Part shown: positions 34,728 through 45,317 of the stretch, in pieces
Layout: every line of letters starts with the position of its first letter
How positions within the stretch are numbered: the stretch's first letter is position 1
Assembly (NCBI RefSeq): GCF_000960085.1
Contig: NZ_JYGT01000010.1
Span: 265,633-329,632 of the forward strand
Length of the DNA: 64,000 bases
From: Streptococcus infantis
GTDB taxonomy: Bacteria > Bacillota > Bacilli > Lactobacillales > Streptococcaceae
Direction: 5' to 3'
Notes under the pieces: generated by a model
The model's input: the letters and a program-made list of their open reading frames with translations, nothing else
The model's database searches: none
What the model was told of the DNA's origin: nothing
Position numbers and translations under genes: made by a program

Positions 34728-35240
34728 TTATTTTTTGAAGTTTAGGGAACCCTGCTCAAACGCTTGTAAAGCATAGGACTCAACTTCGTTCATATCAATT
34801 TTAGGAAGAGGATCAATTGTAGGGACCAGCAACTTTTCTTGTACGATAACGTCAATAATAGCATTGAAGTCTTCAATTTTATAATACTTTTTTGAGTGGA
34901 TCAAGATATCTCTGTAAAAAACAAGCGAAGAACGAAATCTGCCTTTAAATTTAGCATCTGCATTTTTACAAAATGGTTTTGCCTTTTTAGACATTTCTTT
35001 CAGTTCTTTTTGTTTGTCTTTTAGTGAGAGTTTGTCTAGATACTCTTTATTCTTAGAAAATGATTGGTAACTTTCTGCCGTTAAAAGACTATATAGATTA
35101 GAAAGTTGAAAATAAACTTCTATTTTCTTTTCCTTATAGGTTGAGAAATGGTCAATTTCCTTGCTCTTAACAGATGAGAAAACATTAACATCTAAATCTC
35201 TCAAAAGCTCATGAGTAGAAGGTGGGTTAAGTTCATTCAT
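34728..35240 (-). CDS. Hypothetical cytosolic protein, 170 aa
   Basis: The product is a helical, lysine-rich soluble protein (MNELNPPSTHELLRDLDVNV, then LSLKDKQKELKEMSKKAKPF and a C-terminal IDPLPKIDMNEVESYALQAF). It starts 24 bases after the glutamine-amidotransferase gene; no clear ribosome binding site is seen before the ATG at 35240. It probably belongs to the rex-led transcript. No known family recognised. Confidence 0.6.
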   Translation of the reverse strand: MNELNPPSTHELLRDLDVNVFSSVKSKEIDHFSTYKEKKIEVYFQLSNLYSLLTAESYQSFSKNKEYLDKLSLKDKQKELKEMSKKAKPFCKNADAKFKGRFRSSLVFYRDILIHSKKYYKIEDFNAIIDVIVQEKLLVPTIDPLPKIDMNEVESYALQAFEQGSLNFKK

Positions 35241-35264
35241 AATTAATTAACTAATTTATCGAAA

Positions 35265-35954
35265 TTATAATTCATTGACGACATAGTCGAAAAGTGTTTT
35301 ATCTTTGGGGCGATTTTCAAAGAGAAATTCAGGATGCCATTGAACACCAAGATAAGGGAAGCCGTCCGTAGTTGTAACAGCTTCAATAATACCATCTTTA
35401 GGATCATGTGCTACAACCTTAAGATTAGGAGCTAAATCTTTGATGCTCTGATGGTGGAAAGAATTGATATGAGAGATTTCTCCATAGATTTCTCTTAGAA
35501 TAGTATCTGGTTCGGTGACAAGCCGATGAGTAGTGTATTCAGCGGAAGTATCTTGCCAATGATCTTCGATATCTTGATAAAGAGACCCACCCATGGCTAC
35601 GTTAAAGAGCTGAGTACCACGACAGACAGAAAAAATAGGTTTCTTTTGCTTGATTGCTTCTTTAATGAGGGCTAACTCAAAAATATCACGTTGAACGTGG
35701 TAATCGTCGCTATCAATAGCTTTTGGTTCACCATAGTATTTAGGGTCAACGTTTTGTCCACCAGTTAAAATAAGTTTATCAATTAAACTAATGTAGTAAC
35801 CGGCCATTTCTTCATCACCAATTGGTAGGATAATGGGGATACCTCCAGCTTCCTTAACTCCTTCAACAAAGCCTTTGGCAGCATAACTCATCATAAGCTC
35901 ATCGTCTGGATGGGCTTTTTCGTTTCCTGTAATCCCAATAACTGGTTTTTTCAT
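35265..35954 (-). CDS. Gamma-glutamyl-gamma-aminobutyrate hydrolase family protein (class I GATase-like, PuuD-like)
   Basis: The 229-residue protein has KPVIGITGNEKAHPDDE at the start, the nucleophile in PIFSVCRGTQLFNVAMGG and the catalytic His-Glu pair in GVQWHPEFLF. This is peptidase family C26. PuuD cleaves gamma-glutamyl-GABA in putrescine breakdown, but related proteins hydrolyse other gamma-glutamyl compounds, and no other puu genes are nearby. It follows rex by 15 bases and is probably co-transcribed with it. Confidence 0.85.
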   Translation of the reverse strand: MKKPVIGITGNEKAHPDDELMMSYAAKGFVEGVKEAGGIPIILPIGDEEMAGYYISLIDKLILTGGQNVDPKYYGEPKAIDSDDYHVQRDIFELALIKEAIKQKKPIFSVCRGTQLFNVAMGGSLYQDIEDHWQDTSAEYTTHRLVTEPDTILREIYGEISHINSFHHQSIKDLAPNLKVVAHDPKDGIIEAVTTTDGFPYLGVQWHPEFLFENRPKDKTLFDYVVNEL

Positions 35955-35969
35955 AAATCAATTCGCTTT

Positions 35970-36611
35970 CTAATCCTCTTTTCGCATAAAATAGAGGAGG
36001 GTTTGAAGTTCGCTAGTAAGATCGACATACTGAACAACTACGTCTTTAGGAAGATGTAGATGAACAGGAGAAAAACTGAGGATACCTTTGATACCAGCAT
36101 CAACCAAAAGTTCCGCAACTTCTTGAGATTTAACACTAGGAACAGTAAGAATAGCAGTTTTAACATCACTATCCTTAATTTTATCCTTTATTTGAGAGAT
36201 TCCATAGATTGGAACACCGTCGGGTGTCTTGGTACCAACCTCAGGATGATCATCTAGGTCAAAAGCCATGATGATTTTCATTTTGTTACGCTCATGAAAG
36301 CGGTAGTGGAGGAGGGCATGTCCCATATTACCAATACCTACAAGCATCACATTGGTAATAGAATTATCATTTAAGAGATCAGCGAAAAAGTTCATGAGCT
36401 TTTTAACATCATATCCAAAACCACGTCGTCCAAGTTCCCCAAAGTAGGAGAAATCACGACGAACAGTCGCAGAATCAATACCAATTGCCTCCGCTATTTG
36501 TTTGGAATTAGCTCTTTCAATTTTTTCAGCATTAAATCTTTTAAAAATACGATAGTAGAGAGATAGTCTCTTTGCTGTTGCTTTAGGAATAGCAGACTGT
36601 TTTTCTTTCAC
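35970..36611 (-). CDS. rex: Redox-sensing transcriptional repressor Rex
   Basis: The 213-residue protein has a winged-helix DNA-binding half ([20 protein letters not shown], about residues 45-64) and a Rossmann half that binds NAD(H) ([18 protein letters not shown], about 89-106), ending in the swapped helix [11 protein letters not shown]. Rex represses fermentation and dehydrogenase genes until NADH rises. Start is GTG at 36611 with GAAAGG about 9 bases upstream. It heads a unit with the GATase and a hypothetical gene. Confidence 0.93.
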   Translation of the reverse strand: MKEKQSAIPKATAKRLSLYYRIFKRFNAEKIERANSKQIAEAIGIDSATVRRDFSYFGELGRRGFGYDVKKLMNFFADLLNDNSITNVMLVGIGNMGHALLHYRFHERNKMKIIMAFDLDDHPEVGTKTPDGVPIYGISQIKDKIKDSDVKTAILTVPSVKSQEVAELLVDAGIKGILSFSPVHLHLPKDVVVQYVDLTSELQTLLYFMRKED

Positions 36612-36648
36612 AAAATCACAACCTTTCTATCTACTATTTTATAGAAAG

Positions 36649-36668
36649 TTTGTGAAAAAAGCAACAAT
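36649..36668. promoter_or_regulatory. Candidate Rex-box-like site upstream of rex
   Basis: TTTGTGAAAAAAGCAACAAT lies about 40 bases upstream of the rex start. TTGTGAA matches the conserved half of the Rex operator TTGTGAA-N4-TTCACAA, and the other half (GCAACAA) is only partly preserved. A related sequence is found upstream of the acoA-type operon. Autoregulation is plausible but unproven. Confidence 0.35.
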
Positions 36669-36671
36669 AAC

Positions 36672-36698
36672 GAAAAAAAAACTAAGAAAAATCTTAGT
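36672..36698 (-). terminator. Intrinsic terminator of the cysteine desulfurase unit
   Basis: On the reverse strand ACTAAGA and TCTTAGT form a 7-bp stem with a 4-base loop, followed by a run of eight or more T. It lies directly after the DUF4649 gene stop and separates this unit from rex. Confidence 0.8.
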
Positions 36699-36908
36699 TT
36701 AGCTATTTTCGTGGTAAGATTTTAAAAAACGATAGAGATCACCAAGAAGCCCCTGATAGATTTCTACTCCATTATGTGTTAATGAAGTAATAAGGGTCGT
36801 ATCAGGAAGAGTTACACAACCTGATAGAGAAAGCATGAGTGCTTCATAATCTTCATATTCTTGCACACGTTCAACTTTATAAGGATCCTTGTAAGTTAAT
36901 CGAAACAT
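36699..36908 (-). CDS. DUF4649 family small protein
   Basis: The 69-residue protein reads MFRLTYKDPYKVERVQEYED, then LSLSGCVTLPDTTLITSLTH and GLLGDLYRFLK. This pattern matches DUF4649, a streptococcal family of unknown function usually next to the cysteine desulfurase and DUF1831 genes, as here. GAAGGT precedes the ATG. Confidence 0.8.
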   Translation of the reverse strand: MFRLTYKDPYKVERVQEYEDYEALMLSLSGCVTLPDTTLITSLTHNGVEIYQGLLGDLYRFLKSYHENS

Positions 36909-36917
36909 AACGACCTT

Positions 36918-37265
36918 CTATCTTTCGCTTTTTGTAAATACACCACGTTCAACCAGACTATCCATCAAGAAGTAGAATTTCTCTTGGTGAATATGTGTTT
37001 CCTCAGACTTAAAAATATCAACTAAGCGGAGTCCAGATTTATCAGTGATATTAATCTTTGCGCCTGATAGGTCTTTATTGATGATAATCTTAAGCTGGAA
37101 ACCTTCTCCACTATTTGGAACTTTTTCAAGTAGACGTGTGAGTTCATAATTACCAACTTTAGTTTCAAAGAAAGTATTATCTTTAAGAGTAAATTTCTTT
37201 ACAGTTGGGCTAAGTGTGTAATCGTAACGGCAATTTTTAAGTTTAATTGTTTGTTCGAATGCCAT
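36918..37265 (-). CDS. DUF1831 family protein
   Basis: The 115-residue protein begins MAFEQTIKLKNCRYDYTLSP. It contains KVGNYELTRLLEKVPNSGEG and KIIINKDLSGAKINIT, the pattern of DUF1831, found in lactic acid bacteria next to NifS/IscS-type genes. The start at 37265 is set by GGAGG 7 bases upstream. It follows the desulfurase gene by four bases, so a role linked to sulfur transfer is a fair inference. Confidence 0.82.
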   Translation of the reverse strand: MAFEQTIKLKNCRYDYTLSPTVKKFTLKDNTFFETKVGNYELTRLLEKVPNSGEGFQLKIIINKDLSGAKINITDKSGLRLVDIFKSEETHIHQEKFYFLMDSLVERGVFTKSER

Positions 37266-37269
37266 TGAG

Positions 37270-38385
37270 TTATCCTCCGATGATATTTTTAAGAGTTTTA
37301 GCAAGAGTTATCATTTCTTGTTCTGTATTTTGAGGTGAAATGCTGACGCGGACAGATTCGTGTAAGCGAGGCGAATCTTCTCCATAAAAAGCCTGAAGAA
37401 CATGACTGACTTGAACAACACCAGCAGTACAAGCAGAACCAGTCGAGATAGAAATTCCGTCAAGATCTAGACGAAGTAGCAGTAGGTCATTGCGTTGTCC
37501 TGGAAATCCAATGTTGAGGACATAGGGAAGTTGCTCTTTACCTTGGTTTAGATAGTAGTTTGATCCATCCATTTCACCTAAAAATGTTTCTTGTAGTTTT
37601 TGAACTTTTTCGAAATTAGGCTCTATATGTTCAAGATCATCCTTTAGAGCTGCGACCATCCCTATAATTGCAGGAAGGTTTTCTGTTCCTGCTCTTTTTT
37701 TCTGTTCTTGATCTCCACCGTGTAGATAAGAATCAAAATCTGTAGAAGCTGCATAGAGGAAACCAACGCCTTTAGGACCATAAAACTTATGAGCAGAAGC
37801 ACTGAGAAAATCAATCCCCAATTCTTCAGGGAGAATCTCTAATTTACCCACCGCCTGGACTGCATCAACATGATAAACAGCTGGATGATTTTTTAGAACA
37901 TCACCAATTTCATCAATCGGTAATAGAGTTCCTGTTTCATTGTTTGCAAACATAGTTGAAACTAGAATGGTATCTTCACGGAGTGCATTTTTGACTTGGT
38001 CTGCAGTGATTTCTTGATTTTCAGGTTCTAGAATTGTCACTTCAAACCCGAAATTTTCAACCAAATATTCAATTGGTTCAAGAACTGCGTGATGCTCAAT
38101 AGCAGTAGTAATGATGTGTTTCCCACGCCCTTGGTGGCGAAGGCAGTAACCAATAATTGCTGTATTATTACTTTCTGTACCACCAGAGGTGAAGAAAACG
38201 TGCTGTGGCTTTGTTCCTAGTAAACTCGCTAACTCTTGACGCGCTTCTCGTAATAATTTACCTGCTTGACGTCCATGGCTATGAATACTAGAAGGGTTCC
38301 CATATGTTTCTTGCATGACTTGAGTCATTGCTGAGATAGCTACAGGTGACATGGGTGTCGTAGCAGCATTATCCAAATAAATCAA
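37270..38385 (-). CDS. Cysteine desulfurase (NifS/IscS family)
   Basis: The 371-residue PLP enzyme has the PLP lysine in SASAHKFYGPKGVG (Lys200), the substrate histidine in TAIEHHAVLEP, and the active-site cysteine in STGSACTAG (Cys319) within a long flexible loop, as in group I IscS/NifS enzymes. It releases sulfur from cysteine for thio-modification of tRNA or cofactors. Start is TTG at 38385 with AGGTGAG just upstream. prs lies 15 bases upstream, so the two are likely in one operon. Confidence 0.9.
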   Translation of the reverse strand: MIYLDNAATTPMSPVAISAMTQVMQETYGNPSSIHSHGRQAGKLLREARQELASLLGTKPQHVFFTSGGTESNNTAIIGYCLRHQGRGKHIITTAIEHHAVLEPIEYLVENFGFEVTILEPENQEITADQVKNALREDTILVSTMFANNETGTLLPIDEIGDVLKNHPAVYHVDAVQAVGKLEILPEELGIDFLSASAHKFYGPKGVGFLYAASTDFDSYLHGGDQEQKKRAGTENLPAIIGMVAALKDDLEHIEPNFEKVQKLQETFLGEMDGSNYYLNQGKEQLPYVLNIGFPGQRNDLLLLRLDLDGISISTGSACTAGVVQVSHVLQAFYGEDSPRLHESVRVSISPQNTEQEMITLAKTLKNIIGG

Positions 38386-38400
38386 AAACTCACCTAATTT

Positions 38401-39351
38401 CTATTTAAATTTAAATAGTGGACTAACTGGTTTTCTTTCATGAATACGAACCATGGCATCACCAATTAATTCGCTTGCAGTAATGTATTGTACATTTTTT
38501 GGTTTTTTACTTTCTGTTACGACAGAATCTGTAACCAAAATTTCCTTGATATTAGCTGCATCAAGCAATTCTGCAGCACCGTCAACGAAAAGTCCGTGAC
38601 TTGAAACTGCATAGATTTCAGTCGCTCCATCGCGTTCTAAGATTTTGGCAGCTTCAGAGAAAGTACGACCTGTATTTAGAATATCATCAATCAAGATTGC
38701 TTTCTTGCCTTCAACCTCACCGATAATATATCCTTGGCTACGTTCAGAATCATCTTGAGCATAGTCGATGATAGCAATCGGTGCATCAAGGTACTCAGCA
38801 AGGCTACGAGCACGTTTTACACCTGAATTTTTAGGGCTAACAACAACCACATCTGAACCTGTCAAACCTTTATCACAATAATGTTTTGCAAAAAGAGGAA
38901 TTGTGTAGAGGTTATCAACAGGAATATCAAAGAAACCTTGAACCTGAACAGCGTGAAGATCAAGTGTCAATACACGACTAACTCCAGCTTTAACCAACAT
39001 ATTTGCAACAAGTTTAGCCGTAAGAGGTTCGCGAGAAGAAGCGATACGGTCTTGACGAGCGTAACCAAAATAAGGCATGACAACATTGATTGTATTTGCA
39101 CTAGCACGAACACAGGCATCAACAGTGATTAAAAGTTCCATCAAATGATTGCTAACAGGATAAGAAGTAGACTGGATGATATAAACATCATAGCCACGAA
39201 CACTTTCTTCTATGTTAACTTGGATTTCACCATCTGAAAATTGACGTGATGATAATTTTCCAAGTGGAACACCTGCAGCATCTGCAATTTTTTGAGCAAT
39301 TTCATGGTTTGATGAAAGTGAAAAAAGCTTCATATTCTTTGTATCTGACAT
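38401..39351 (-). CDS. prs: Ribose-phosphate pyrophosphokinase (PRPP synthetase)
   Basis: The 316-residue enzyme has [16 protein letters not shown], the flexible-loop [30 protein letters not shown] and the PRPP-binding loop [17 protein letters not shown]. It makes PRPP from ribose 5-phosphate and ATP for nucleotide, His and Trp synthesis. [11 protein letters not shown] replaces the commoner SPDxGGxxRA, as in the second PRPP synthetase of streptococci, so another prs gene may exist elsewhere in the genome. AGAGGACGG lies upstream of the ATG. Confidence 0.92.
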   Translation of the reverse strand: MSDTKNMKLFSLSSNHEIAQKIADAAGVPLGKLSSRQFSDGEIQVNIEESVRGYDVYIIQSTSYPVSNHLMELLITVDACVRASANTINVVMPYFGYARQDRIASSREPLTAKLVANMLVKAGVSRVLTLDLHAVQVQGFFDIPVDNLYTIPLFAKHYCDKGLTGSDVVVVSPKNSGVKRARSLAEYLDAPIAIIDYAQDDSERSQGYIIGEVEGKKAILIDDILNTGRTFSEAAKILERDGATEIYAVSSHGLFVDGAAELLDAANIKEILVTDSVVTESKKPKNVQYITASELIGDAMVRIHERKPVSPLFKFK

Positions 39352-39474
39352 TGATAAACCGTCCTCTATAAACTAAGTGAATCAGCAAAAGGAAACAAAT
39401 TTAAAACAAGTGTTTTCTGTTACAGATTCTAATATTTTTTATCTCTTTTATTTTATCAAAAAAAGTTGATTATT

Positions 39475-40044
39475 TCAGGATTTTTTCATATTTTCTATAA
39501 ATCGAACTAATTTTGAAGGTGCATTCTTGTATTCGATATCATTTGCCTGTAAAAACTCCTGAAAATCAAGACTTCCCTGGTCTCCATTTTCGACTTCCAA
39601 CTCTAGTTCATAATCAACAACATCGAAGTAGCTACTTTGATCAAGTGCCATCAGTCCGATAGAGGTCTCTTTCTCATAACGAACAGTGGTTAAACAACCT
39701 AAAACAATCCATCCACTTGGTGAAACACCTCGATTTGAAAGTTCTTCTAAAATCATTCCCTGAGGAAGTTTACATTCTTCCAAACATTTCTTTGCCTCTT
39801 CTAGAGTGAGCGCTTGATTGTATTCCATATTTCCAACTTTTTGAGGGATTTTTATGGTTAATTCGGCACTATTTTCAAATGTACGAATGCGCATGGCAAT
39901 CTTATGTTGACGAAGATAAAAACCAGGTGTATCTAAGTAGTAATTTTTTTGTGTAATCGGTGAAATTTCTGAAAATTTGCCTTGCAATCTCTGATATTCT
40001 TCTTTACTGAGAAGTGTTTTCATTTCAATTTCTAAATGTTTCAT
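39475..40044 (-). CDS. CYTH domain protein (triphosphate tunnel family)
   Basis: The 189-residue protein starts MKHLEIEMKTLLSKEEYQRL, holding the ExExK signature of the CYTH/triphosphate tunnel fold. It has further basic strand motifs (MRIRTF, LTIKIPQKVG, TVRYEKET) and ends in SKLVRFIE. Members hydrolyse inorganic or thiamine triphosphate or bind nucleotides. AAAGG precedes the ATG. It is divergent from relQ and shares a short regulatory region with it. Confidence 0.85.
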   Translation of the reverse strand: MKHLEIEMKTLLSKEEYQRLQGKFSEISPITQKNYYLDTPGFYLRQHKIAMRIRTFENSAELTIKIPQKVGNMEYNQALTLEEAKKCLEECKLPQGMILEELSNRGVSPSGWIVLGCLTTVRYEKETSIGLMALDQSSYFDVVDYELELEVENGDQGSLDFQEFLQANDIEYKNAPSKLVRFIENMKKS

Positions 40045-40177
40045 TTTTTCAACCTTTTCTTTATATTTGAAAGCGATTTATGGTATAATAAGCATTGTAT
40101 TTATTGTATCTGATTTTCACTAGAAAATCAAAAACTAGATAAATTATAGTGTAGAGAGAATTGGACGTAAGAGTTAT

Positions 40178-40849
40178 ATGATTACAGAATGGGAAGAATT
40201 TTTAGATCCTTACATTCAAGCTGTCGGAGAATTGAAAATTAAACTCCGAGGTATCCGAAAACAATATCGAAAACAAAATAAACATTCTCCTATTGAGTTT
40301 GTCACAGGTCGCGTAAAGCCGATTGAAAGCATCAAAGAAAAAATGGCACGTCGTGGAATAACCTATGACACGCTTGAACAAGATTTGCAAGATATTGCAG
40401 GATTGCGTGTGATGGTTCAATTTGTAGACGACGTGAATGAGGTTGTATCTATCCTTCGTAAAAGACAGGATATGAGAGTTGTTCAAGAACGAGATTATAT
40501 CACTCATCGTAAGGCGTCAGGTTATCGTTCTTACCATGTAGTTATTGAATATACAGTCGATACTATAAATGGTGCAAAAACCATCTTAGTTGAGATTCAA
40601 ATTCGTACGTTGGCAATGAACTTTTGGGCGACGATTGAACATTCACTCAACTATAAATACCAAGGAGATTTCCCGGAAGAAATCAAGGAAAGACTTGAGA
40701 TTACTGCTAGAATTTCTCATCAGCTAGACGAAGAAATGAGTAAGATACGTGCTGATATCCAGGAAGCGCAAGCACTCTTTGATCCTTTGCACAGAAAATT
40801 AAATGACGGGGTAGGAAACAGTGACGATACCGATGAAGAATACAGGTAA
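40178..40849 (+). CDS. relQ: Small alarmone synthetase RelQ (GTP pyrophosphokinase)
   Basis: The 223-residue protein is a single RelA/SpoT synthetase domain: [52 protein letters not shown] and [19 protein letters not shown]. It has no HD hydrolase domain and no TGS/ACT regulatory part, so it makes (p)ppGpp but should not degrade it. An extended -10 (TATGGTATAAT, ending 40089) lies upstream. It leads a four-gene unit with NAD kinase, pseudouridine synthase and pta; it overlaps the NAD kinase gene by 17 bases. Confidence 0.92.
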   Translation: MITEWEEFLDPYIQAVGELKIKLRGIRKQYRKQNKHSPIEFVTGRVKPIESIKEKMARRGITYDTLEQDLQDIAGLRVMVQFVDDVNEVVSILRKRQDMRVVQERDYITHRKASGYRSYHVVIEYTVDTINGAKTILVEIQIRTLAMNFWATIEHSLNYKYQGDFPEEIKERLEITARISHQLDEEMSKIRADIQEAQALFDPLHRKLNDGVGNSDDTDEEYR

Positions 40850-41651
40850 ACGAATTGACCTAATTGCCAACCGTAAACCTCAGAGTCAAAAGGTTCTTTT
40901 TGAATTAAAAGATCGCTTAAAAAAGAATAATTTTATCCTGAATGATAAGAATCCAGACATCGTTATCTCTATTGGTGGAGATGGCATGTTACTGTCTGCA
41001 TTTCATAAATATGAAAACCAACTCGATAAGGTGCGTTTTATTGGGGTCCATACTGGTCACTTAGGTTTTTATACGGATTATCGTGATTTTGAGTTGGATC
41101 AATTAGTCACAAATTTACAGCTGGATAATGGAGCTCGAGTTTCTTATCCGCTCTTAAGTGTTAAAATATTTCTTGAAAATGGAGAAGTCAAGTCTTTCCG
41201 AGCACTAAATGAGGCTAGTATTCGTCGAGCGGATCGCACTATGGTTGCGGATGTTATTATTAATCATGTTCCTTTTGAACGTTTTCGAGGAGACGGCTTG
41301 ACGGTTTCAACGCCGACAGGAAGTACAGCTTATAATAAATCACTTGGTGGAGCAGTACTGCATCCAACCATAGAAGCCTTACAATTAGCTGAAATTGCCA
41401 GTTTGAACAACCGAATCTACCGCACACTTGGTTCTTCAATTATTGTTCCTAAGAAAGATAAAATCGAACTAATACCAACTCGAAATGATTATCATACTAT
41501 CTCTATCGATAATAGTATCTATTCTTTCCGAAATATTGAAAAAATAGAGTACCAAATCGACCACCACAAGATTCATTTCGTAGCCACTCCAAGCCACACC
41601 AGTTTTTGGAATCGTGTTAAAGATGCCTTTATTGGTGAGGTGGACGAATGA
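40833..41651 (+). CDS. ppnK: NAD kinase
   Basis: The 272-residue enzyme has [46 protein letters not shown] and the substrate motif [20 protein letters not shown]. It phosphorylates NAD to NADP. The ATG at 40833 ([16 protein letters not shown]) fits the family start, but GTG at 40821, with AGGA just upstream, is possible. It overlaps relQ at the front and the pseudouridine synthase gene (ATGA) at the end. Confidence 0.92.
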   Translation: MKNTGKRIDLIANRKPQSQKVLFELKDRLKKNNFILNDKNPDIVISIGGDGMLLSAFHKYENQLDKVRFIGVHTGHLGFYTDYRDFELDQLVTNLQLDNGARVSYPLLSVKIFLENGEVKSFRALNEASIRRADRTMVADVIINHVPFERFRGDGLTVSTPTGSTAYNKSLGGAVLHPTIEALQLAEIASLNNRIYRTLGSSIIVPKKDKIELIPTRNDYHTISIDNSIYSFRNIEKIEYQIDHHKIHFVATPSHTSFWNRVKDAFIGEVDE

Positions 41652-42547
41652 GGTTTCAATTTATTGCCGACGAACATGTTAAGGTAAAAACCTTTCTAAA
41701 GAAACATGAGGTTTCTAAAGGTTTACTTGCCAAGATTAAGTTTCGAGGTGGTGATATCCGAGTGAATGGGCATCCACAGAACGCTACCTATCTCTTAGAT
41801 ATTGGGGATGAGGTTGTCGTTGATATTCCTCCAGAAGAAGGTTTCGAGACACTGGAAGCAATTGATTATCCGCTAGATATTCTATTTGAAGATGATCATT
41901 TCTTGATTATTAATAAACCCTTTGGTGTTGCATCTATTCCTAGCGTCAATCATTCCAATACCATTGCCAACTTTATCAAGGGTTACTATGTCAAACAGAA
42001 CTATGAAAACCAACAAGTTCACATCGTTACTAGACTTGATAGAGATACCTCTGGCTTGATGCTTTTTGCAAAACATGGCTACGCGCATGCTAGATTAGAC
42101 AAGCAATTGCAGAGAAAGGCTATTGAAAAGCGTTATTACGCGCTAGTCAAGGGAGATGGACATCTGGAACCACAGGGAGAAATCATCGCTCCAATAGCCC
42201 GAGATGAAGATTCTATCATCACTCGACGAGTAGCAAAGGGTGGGAAATATGCTCATACGTCCTATCAAATCGTGGCATCTTACGGGAATATTCACTTAGT
42301 TGATATTCGTCTCCATACTGGGAGAACCCACCAGATTCGGGTTCATTTCTCGCATATTGGGTTTCCATTACTCGGAGATGACCTTTATGGTGGAAGTTTA
42401 GACCACGGCATAGAGCGCCAGGCTCTACATTGCCATTACTTATCGTTCTATCATCCGTTCTTAAAAGAACAGTTAGAGCTAGAAAGCCCACTACCGGATG
42501 ATTTCGACACACTTATTACACAGTTATCAAATAATAAATTATCTTAA
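41648..42547 (+). CDS. RluA/RluD family 23S rRNA pseudouridine synthase
   Basis: The 299-residue protein has an N-terminal S4-like RNA-binding part ([20 protein letters not shown]) and the catalytic core with [17 protein letters not shown] (catalytic Asp) and [20 protein letters not shown]. It isomerises uridines in rRNA. GAGGTGG lies just before the ATG, which overlaps the NAD kinase stop. The exact uridine target cannot be told from sequence. Confidence 0.9.
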   Translation: MRFQFIADEHVKVKTFLKKHEVSKGLLAKIKFRGGDIRVNGHPQNATYLLDIGDEVVVDIPPEEGFETLEAIDYPLDILFEDDHFLIINKPFGVASIPSVNHSNTIANFIKGYYVKQNYENQQVHIVTRLDRDTSGLMLFAKHGYAHARLDKQLQRKAIEKRYYALVKGDGHLEPQGEIIAPIARDEDSIITRRVAKGGKYAHTSYQIVASYGNIHLVDIRLHTGRTHQIRVHFSHIGFPLLGDDLYGGSLDHGIERQALHCHYLSFYHPFLKEQLELESPLPDDFDTLITQLSNNKLS

Positions 42548-42562
42548 AAGGAGTCAAAACTC

Positions 42563-43537
42563 ATGGAAGTTTTTGAAAGTTTGAAAGCCAACTTAGTTGG
42601 TAAAAATGCACGCATCGTTTTACCTGAAGGTGAAGAACCACGTATCCTTCAAGCTACGAAGCGTTTGGTAAAAGAAACAGAAGTTATCCCTGTCCTATTA
42701 GGAAACCCTGAAAAAATTAAAATCTATCTTGAAATCGAAGGAATTACAGAAGGTTACGAAATCATTGATCCAGAACACTACCCACAATTTGAAGAAATGG
42801 TAGCTGCGCTTGTTGAACGTCGTAAAGGAAAAATGACAGAAGAAGAAGCAAGAGAAGTGCTTGTTAATGATGTTAACTACTTTGGTGTAATGTTAGTCTA
42901 TATGGGCTTAGTAGACGGTATGGTTTCAGGAGCTATTCACTCTACAGCTTCAACAGTTCGTCCAGCTCTTCAAATCATTAAGACTCGTCCGAATGTGAGC
43001 CGTACATCAGGTGCCTTCCTTATGGTTCGTGGAACTGAACGTTACTTGTTTGGTGACTGTGCTATCAACATCAACCCCGATGCTGATGCCCTGGCTGAAA
43101 TCGCGATTAACTCAGCGATCACAGCTAAGATGTTTGGTATCGAACCTAAGATTGCTATGCTTAGCTATTCAACTAAGGGATCAGGCTTTGGTGAAAGTGT
43201 CGATAAGGTTGTTGAAGCAACAAAAATCGCTCATGAGCTTCGTCCAGACCTTGAAATTGATGGCGAATTGCAATTTGACGCTGCTTTTGTTCCAGAAACT
43301 GCAGCTCTTAAAGCACCTGGAAGTAATGTAGCTGGACAAGCTAATGTCTTTATCTTCCCAGGTATTGAAGCAGGTAATATCGGTTACAAGATGGCTGAAC
43401 GTCTCGGTGGATTTGCTGCAGTTGGACCTGTTTTGCAAGGTCTTAACAAACCAGTAAATGACCTTTCTCGCGGATGTAACTCTGACGATGTTTACAAATT
43501 AACTCTTATCACTGCAGCACAAGCTGTTCATCAATAA
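42563..43537 (+). CDS. pta: Phosphate acetyltransferase
   Basis: The 324-residue enzyme has VLPEGEEPRILQATKRLVKE near the start, MGLVDGMVSGAIHSTASTVR and AGQANVFIFPGIEAGNIGYK, the signatures of Pta. It converts acetyl-CoA and phosphate to acetyl phosphate, the step before acetate kinase in mixed-acid fermentation, and in streptococci uses acetyl-CoA from pyruvate formate-lyase or dehydrogenase. AAGGAG lies 9 bases before the ATG. It ends the relQ unit. Confidence 0.94.
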   Translation: MEVFESLKANLVGKNARIVLPEGEEPRILQATKRLVKETEVIPVLLGNPEKIKIYLEIEGITEGYEIIDPEHYPQFEEMVAALVERRKGKMTEEEAREVLVNDVNYFGVMLVYMGLVDGMVSGAIHSTASTVRPALQIIKTRPNVSRTSGAFLMVRGTERYLFGDCAININPDADALAEIAINSAITAKMFGIEPKIAMLSYSTKGSGFGESVDKVVEATKIAHELRPDLEIDGELQFDAAFVPETAALKAPGSNVAGQANVFIFPGIEAGNIGYKMAERLGGFAAVGPVLQGLNKPVNDLSRGCNSDDVYKLTLITAAQAVHQ

Positions 43538-43546
43538 GAATTTTAT

Positions 43547-43577
43547 CCCTCTTTTCCTCTTGGATAAAGGGGGATTT
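43547..43577 (+). terminator. Probable terminator after pta
   Basis: ATCCCTC and GGGGGAT flank a 17-base loop, followed by TTTCTCTTTTT. The stem is short and the tail imperfect, so its strength is uncertain. Confidence 0.5.
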
Positions 43578-43685
43578 CTCTTTTTACTGGCACAATTCAT
43601 CTGCAAAAATAGCTGAAATATGGTAAAATAGTCAATAATCATCTATGTTAATTAGAATAAGTTTGTATGAAGAAAAGGAAATAAA

Positions 43686-44537
43686 ATGGCAACTATTCAA
43701 TGGTTTCCTGGACACATGTCTAAGGCGCGTCGTCAGGTTCAGGAAAATTTAAAATTTGTTGATTTTGTGACGGTTTTAGTTGATGCACGTTTACCCTTGT
43801 CTAGTCAAAATCCGATGCTGACTAAAATCATCGGAGATAAACCAAGACTATTGATTTTGAACAAAGCAGACCTTGCGGACCCAGCATTAACTAAAGAGTG
43901 GCGTCAATACTTTGAATCACAAGGTATTCAGACACTTGCTATTAACTCTAAGGAACAAATAACAGTAAAAGTCGTAACGGAAGCTGCTAAGAAACTCATG
44001 GCAGATAAAATCGCTCGTCAGAAGGAACGTGGTATTCAAATCGAGACCTTGCGTACCATGATCGTTGGGATTCCAAACGCTGGTAAATCAACGCTGATGA
44101 ACCGTTTGGCTGGTAAGAAAATTGCTGTAGTTGGTAACAAACCAGGTGTGACAAAGGGCCAACAATGGCTCAAAACAAATAAAGATTTGGAAATCTTGGA
44201 CACTCCAGGGATTCTCTGGCCAAAATTCGAAGATGAAACTGTCGCTCTTAAACTTGCCCTTACAGGAGCCATCAAGGATCAGTTGCTTCCAATGGATGAA
44301 GTGACAATTTTTGGTCTTAATTACTTTAAAACACATTATCCTGAAAAGCTTCAAGAACGTTTTAAACAAATGAATCTGGACGACGAAGCTCCAGAAATCA
44401 TCATGGATATGACTCGTATTCTTGGTTTCCGTGATGATTACGATCGTTTTTACAACCTTTTTGTAAAAGAAGTTCGTGATGGAAAACTAGGCAACTATAC
44501 ATTAGATACATTGGAAGACCTCAATGGCAACAATTAA
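43686..44537 (+). CDS. rbgA: Ribosome biogenesis GTPase YlqF/RbgA
   Basis: The 283-residue protein is a circularly permuted GTPase: the G4 motif NKADL (about residues 59-63) comes before G1 [14 protein letters not shown] (about 124-137) and G3 DTPGILWP. It starts [20 protein letters not shown], typical for RbgA, which acts late in 50S subunit assembly. AAGGAAA precedes the ATG, and an extended -10 (TATGGTAAAAT) lies upstream. The end overlaps rnhB by 14 bases. Confidence 0.93.
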   Translation: MATIQWFPGHMSKARRQVQENLKFVDFVTVLVDARLPLSSQNPMLTKIIGDKPRLLILNKADLADPALTKEWRQYFESQGIQTLAINSKEQITVKVVTEAAKKLMADKIARQKERGIQIETLRTMIVGIPNAGKSTLMNRLAGKKIAVVGNKPGVTKGQQWLKTNKDLEILDTPGILWPKFEDETVALKLALTGAIKDQLLPMDEVTIFGLNYFKTHYPEKLQERFKQMNLDDEAPEIIMDMTRILGFRDDYDRFYNLFVKEVRDGKLGNYTLDTLEDLNGNN

Positions 44538-45306
44538 AGAAATAAAAGAAGAACTAGGAAAGATAACTGAACTTGATAGTCCTCTGTTTAAGGAGTTTGA
44601 AAAAGATTCTCGTTCAGGTGTTCAAAAAGAAATTGAAAAGCGCAAGAAAGCTATTCAAGCTGAAATTGATGAAAATCTGCGCTTAGAAGGCATGTTATCT
44701 TATGAAAAAGAGCTTTACGCTCAATGTATTAGCTTAATTGCAGGCGTAGATGAAGTTGGACGTGGACCTTTAGCTGGTCCTGTTGTTGCTGCAGCAGTCA
44801 TTCTTCCCCAAAATTGTAAGATTAAAGGTTTGAATGACAGTAAGAAGATTCCTAAGAAAAAACACGAGGAGATTTTTCAGGCTGTCAAAGAGAATGCTCT
44901 AGCAATCGGTATTGGGATTATGGATAATCATGTCATTGACCAAGTCAATATCTATGAAGCAACGAAACTAGCAATGAAAGAAGCTATCTCTCAGCTTGAA
45001 CCTCAACCAGAACATCTTTTGATTGATGCTATGAAGTTAGATTTGCCGATTTTTCAAACATCCATCATCAAAGGAGATGCAAACTCGCTTTCTATTGCAG
45101 CAGCATCCATCATTGCTAAGGTTACCAGAGATAAGATCATGGCTAACTATGACCAGGAATTTCCAGGTTATGATTTTTCTCAAAATGCTGGTTATGGAAC
45201 GGCTAAACATTTAGAAGGTTTAGAAAAGTACGGTGTTGCACCCATTCATCGCACAAGCTTTGAACCGATTAAAACGATCGTTTCAGAAGCTGAAAAAGAT
45301 AATTAA
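44524..45306 (+). CDS. rnhB: Ribonuclease HII
   Basis: The 260-residue enzyme has an N-terminal extension of about 70 residues and then [20 protein letters not shown] with the catalytic [30 protein letters not shown] and [12 protein letters not shown]. It removes RNA from RNA-DNA hybrids and single ribonucleotides. The gene begins inside the end of rbgA, a pairing that is conserved in streptococci. Confidence 0.93.
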   Translation: MATIKEIKEELGKITELDSPLFKEFEKDSRSGVQKEIEKRKKAIQAEIDENLRLEGMLSYEKELYAQCISLIAGVDEVGRGPLAGPVVAAAVILPQNCKIKGLNDSKKIPKKKHEEIFQAVKENALAIGIGIMDNHVIDQVNIYEATKLAMKEAISQLEPQPEHLLIDAMKLDLPIFQTSIIKGDANSLSIAAASIIAKVTRDKIMANYDQEFPGYDFSQNAGYGTAKHLEGLEKYGVAPIHRTSFEPIKTIVSEAEKDN

Positions 45307-45317
45307 AGGAGAAAATT